Below, piece by piece: positions 62,618 through 64,000 of a DNA stretch of 64,000 bases (position 1 is the first letter of the stretch; each line of letters begins with the position of its first letter). The DNA comes from Methylophaga marina (GTDB lineage Bacteria > Pseudomonadota > Gammaproteobacteria > Nitrosococcales > Methylophagaceae). The translations under genes were made by a program, and so were the position numbers. Where the stretch lies: the NCBI RefSeq assembly GCF_030296755.1, contig NZ_AP027741.1, positions 682,001 through 746,000 of the forward strand. Reading direction: 5' to 3'. Below the pieces are notes generated by a model. It ran no database searches, had not been told where the DNA came from, and saw only the letters and a list, made by a program, of their open reading frames with translations.

Positions 62618-63088
62618 TCACAGCCGCATTTTTTGCGGCATGATGCCTCTTCTTGCTTGCGCTAGGGCGCTGGTTTCTAAAATAATCAAACCCACTATCG
62701 TCAGTGAGATCGGAATCAGACAAAACCAGCCAACCACCGCCAGTTGAATCATTCGCATATTGGCATCTTCCTGTCCTTGTAACACACCCCATGCGATAAG
62801 AAAGAGTACAAGTGAGACGGCATAAGACACAATAAGAAAACGACTACGACGCCAGGCACATTGCCAATGTGCTAATACCAGTTCCGTTTTATTTGCCGGC
62901 CTGTGTGCTTGAATCCAGATCGATAAAATCATCATCAGTGAGCAGGCAATTGGCACACTGAAAATTAGCCACAGATTTTCCGTTGCAAAAAGTATGGCTG
63001 GCAAAAGAAAATGAAAAATAGCGATATTGAACATCATCCTTTCATGCGGCTGACTGGCGAGATGTGCTGTGTTATCCGTTTCAGACAT
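62618..63088 (-). CDS. Four-helix membrane protein, tandem paralogue A
   Basis: The 156-residue protein has about four membrane segments (IAIFHFLLPAILFATENLWLIF, LMMILSIWI, FLIVSYAVSLVLFLIAW, LIPISLTIVGLIILE). It shares a layout with the next gene: PHERMMFNIAIFHFLLP near the start, AWRRSRFLIVSYAVS in the middle and ETSALAQARRGI at the end. Its function is unknown. It lies 20 bp after its paralogue on the minus strand. Confidence 0.8.
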   Translation of the reverse strand: MSETDNTAHLASQPHERMMFNIAIFHFLLPAILFATENLWLIFSVPIACSLMMILSIWIQAHRPANKTELVLAHWQCAWRRSRFLIVSYAVSLVLFLIAWGVLQGQEDANMRMIQLAVVGWFCLIPISLTIVGLIILETSALAQARRGIMPQKMRL

Positions 63089-63108
63089 AAAGACTCCCCT
63101 ATTGATTA

Positions 63109-63552
63109 TTACGCACCTTTGCGTGCATCAGATAAAGCGGTCATTTCCAACATAAAGATGAGCAAAACCATCAGTAAAATCGGTACGGCCGCAATTCGGC
63201 TGAAGACTACGAGCATAATGGTCGCCATATTATGATCAGGCTGCATAGCTGAAATAGACCATGCCACCAGCATAATCACAACAGACACGCCATAGCTGAT
63301 TAGCAACCACTTGGCATGACGCCATGCTAAATTCCAATGTTGCTGAATGACTACACTAGCATACTGAACAAACTTGGCTTTCCAGGCAATCCATCCTATG
63401 CTGACCAGAGCACCCACAAGCGCAAAACTCAGAATCCAGGCAATGTGTCCGGAACTGAATGCAGCCACAGGAAGCAATAAATGAAACAAGGCGAGATTAA
63501 TCATCATACGTTCATGCGGCAGGCTGGCTTCTTTTATATCATTGTTCATCAT
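63109..63552 (-). CDS. Four-helix membrane protein, tandem paralogue B
   Basis: The 147-residue membrane protein matches paralogue A in its start (LPHERMMINLALFHLLLP), middle (AWRHAKWLLISYGVSVVIMLVAW) and end (EMTALSDARKGA). The paired PHERMM-N and AWRxxK/R blocks suggest a common origin by tandem duplication. Its function is unknown. It is convergent with ggt and divergent from the tatD-like gene. Confidence 0.8.
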   Translation of the reverse strand: MMNNDIKEASLPHERMMINLALFHLLLPVAAFSSGHIAWILSFALVGALVSIGWIAWKAKFVQYASVVIQQHWNLAWRHAKWLLISYGVSVVIMLVAWSISAMQPDHNMATIMLVVFSRIAAVPILLMVLLIFMLEMTALSDARKGA

Positions 63553-63583
63553 TTAATCCATTAACATTTGCTAATATAGCTTT

Positions 63584-64000
63584 ATGATGAACCTGATAGA
63601 CAGTCATTGCCACCTTGATTTTGATGCATTTGATGAAGACAGAGAAAAAATTATTTCTGAATGTGCTTCATCCGGCATTCAACAGATCATCGTACCCGGC
63701 GTTACTGTATCCCAGTGGCCAAAACTCATTAAAACCTGTGACCATTATCCGGCGCTTAGGTTGGCTTTGGGCTTACACCCGATGTTTATGGCGGAACATA
63801 AGCCTGATCATATTGATCAGTTACGCACAGCATTAACAAAGAACAAAGCGATCGCTGTTGGTGAAATTGGTCTCGACTTTTTCGTCGCTGATGCTGACAA
63901 AGAAGCACAGACCGAGCTGTTTAAAAAACAGCTAAAGCTCGCCGCTGATTTCAACCTACCTGTTATTCTGCATGTTCGCAAAGCGCATGATGAAGTGCTT
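63584..64000 (+). CDS. TatD-family hydrolase (C-terminus off the window)
   Basis: This is a metal-dependent amidohydrolase-fold DNase of the TatD/YjjV group. The start MMNLIDSHCHLDFDAFDEDREKI gives the HxH metal motif, and the later blocks LALGLHPMFM, AVGEIGLDFF and VILHVRKAHDEVL include the catalytic Glu and His. The first 139 residues are visible. The start at 63584 or 63587 differs by one Met. It looks closer to YjjV than to TatD. Confidence 0.9.
   Translation, partial: MMNLIDSHCHLDFDAFDEDREKIISECASSGIQQIIVPGVTVSQWPKLIKTCDHYPALRLALGLHPMFMAEHKPDHIDQLRTALTKNKAIAVGEIGLDFFVADADKEAQTELFKKQLKLAADFNLPVILHVRKAHDEVL

Noticed and set aside
62623-62639. GCCGCA/TGCGGC hairpin as a terminator between ggt and the paralogue
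   Set aside because: The loop is T-rich but no T tract follows the stem, and it overlaps the coding end of the minus-strand gene. It may be incidental.

Overview
The window is a gene-dense stretch of chromosome from a gammaproteobacterium with a base composition somewhat below 50% GC. The evidence is its conserved gene blocks: rimP-nusA-infB, leuS-lptE-holA-proA-nadD-rsfS-rlmH-maf-rng-yhdP-tldD, ftsY-ftsE-ftsX-rpoH, lapA-lapB, 4.5S RNA-dnaX-ybaB-recR, aat-bpt-infA, and glnA with ntrB/ntrC. A Methylophaga- or Piscirickettsiaceae-like organism would fit, but no lineage marker in the window proves it. I see no insertion sequence, prophage, CRISPR array or obvious genomic island.

Layout. 1-4.7 kb: translation/transcription operon infB-nusA-rimP (minus). 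5-10.5 kb: a small secreted orphan (plus), initiator tRNA, then nitrogen control (ntrC, ntrB, a DUF4124 protein, glnA with a sigma-54 promoter and two NtrC sites). 10.5-13.3 kb: TusA-like protein, PP-loop ATPase, tldD. 13.3-26.8 kb: one long minus-strand block for envelope (yhdP, elyC-like, lptE), ribosome/tRNA (rng, rlmH, rsfS, leuS), NAD (nadD), proline (proA) and replication (holA). 27-31 kb: ferredoxin, coaD, rsmD and an M16 protease pair. 31-40 kb (mostly plus): ftsYEX, rpoH, fdxA (minus), lapAB, arsC-like, wrbA, DUF2069, a FlgC-like mini-protein, birA, coaX, tRNA-Ser. 40-43.6 kb: a large MASE1-CHASE-PAS-GGDEF-EAL protein (minus). 43.9-49.7 kb: 4.5S RNA, dnaX, ybaB, recR, an HDOD protein, aat, bpt, infA. 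49.8-56 kb: dsbB, a YbeL-like protein, roxA, a histidine phosphatase, nfeD, an SPFH protein, csiV, methylthioinosine phosphorylase and hpt. 56-64 kb: a cobalamin/metal-chelate ABC importer, a Tat-exported M15-like protein, a coiled-coil protein, trhO, ggt, two tandem paralogous membrane proteins, and the start of a TatD-family DNase.

The most important caution is sequence quality. Eighteen reading-frame breaks in fifteen genes all lie in or beside mononucleotide runs of about 5-7 bases. Restoring one base (in holA, removing one) recovers a normal-length protein each time. Many of these genes are normally essential (infB, nadD, holA, coaX), so I treat the breaks as base-calling errors and annotate the full spans. 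These repairs also tidy gene ends: rsmD then overlaps coaD by 4 bp, and coaX no longer runs into tRNA-Ser.

I did not find a clearly new multi-gene system. The best candidates for new biology are the PP-loop ATPase/TusA-like pair behind tldD, a histone-H1-like tail on pantothenate kinase, the tandem paralogous membrane proteins, an orphan FlgC-like mini-protein and an initiator tRNA with a U1-U72 mismatch. Two well-supported regulatory features are a dnaX programmed frameshift site and the NtrC/sigma-54 control region of glnA.
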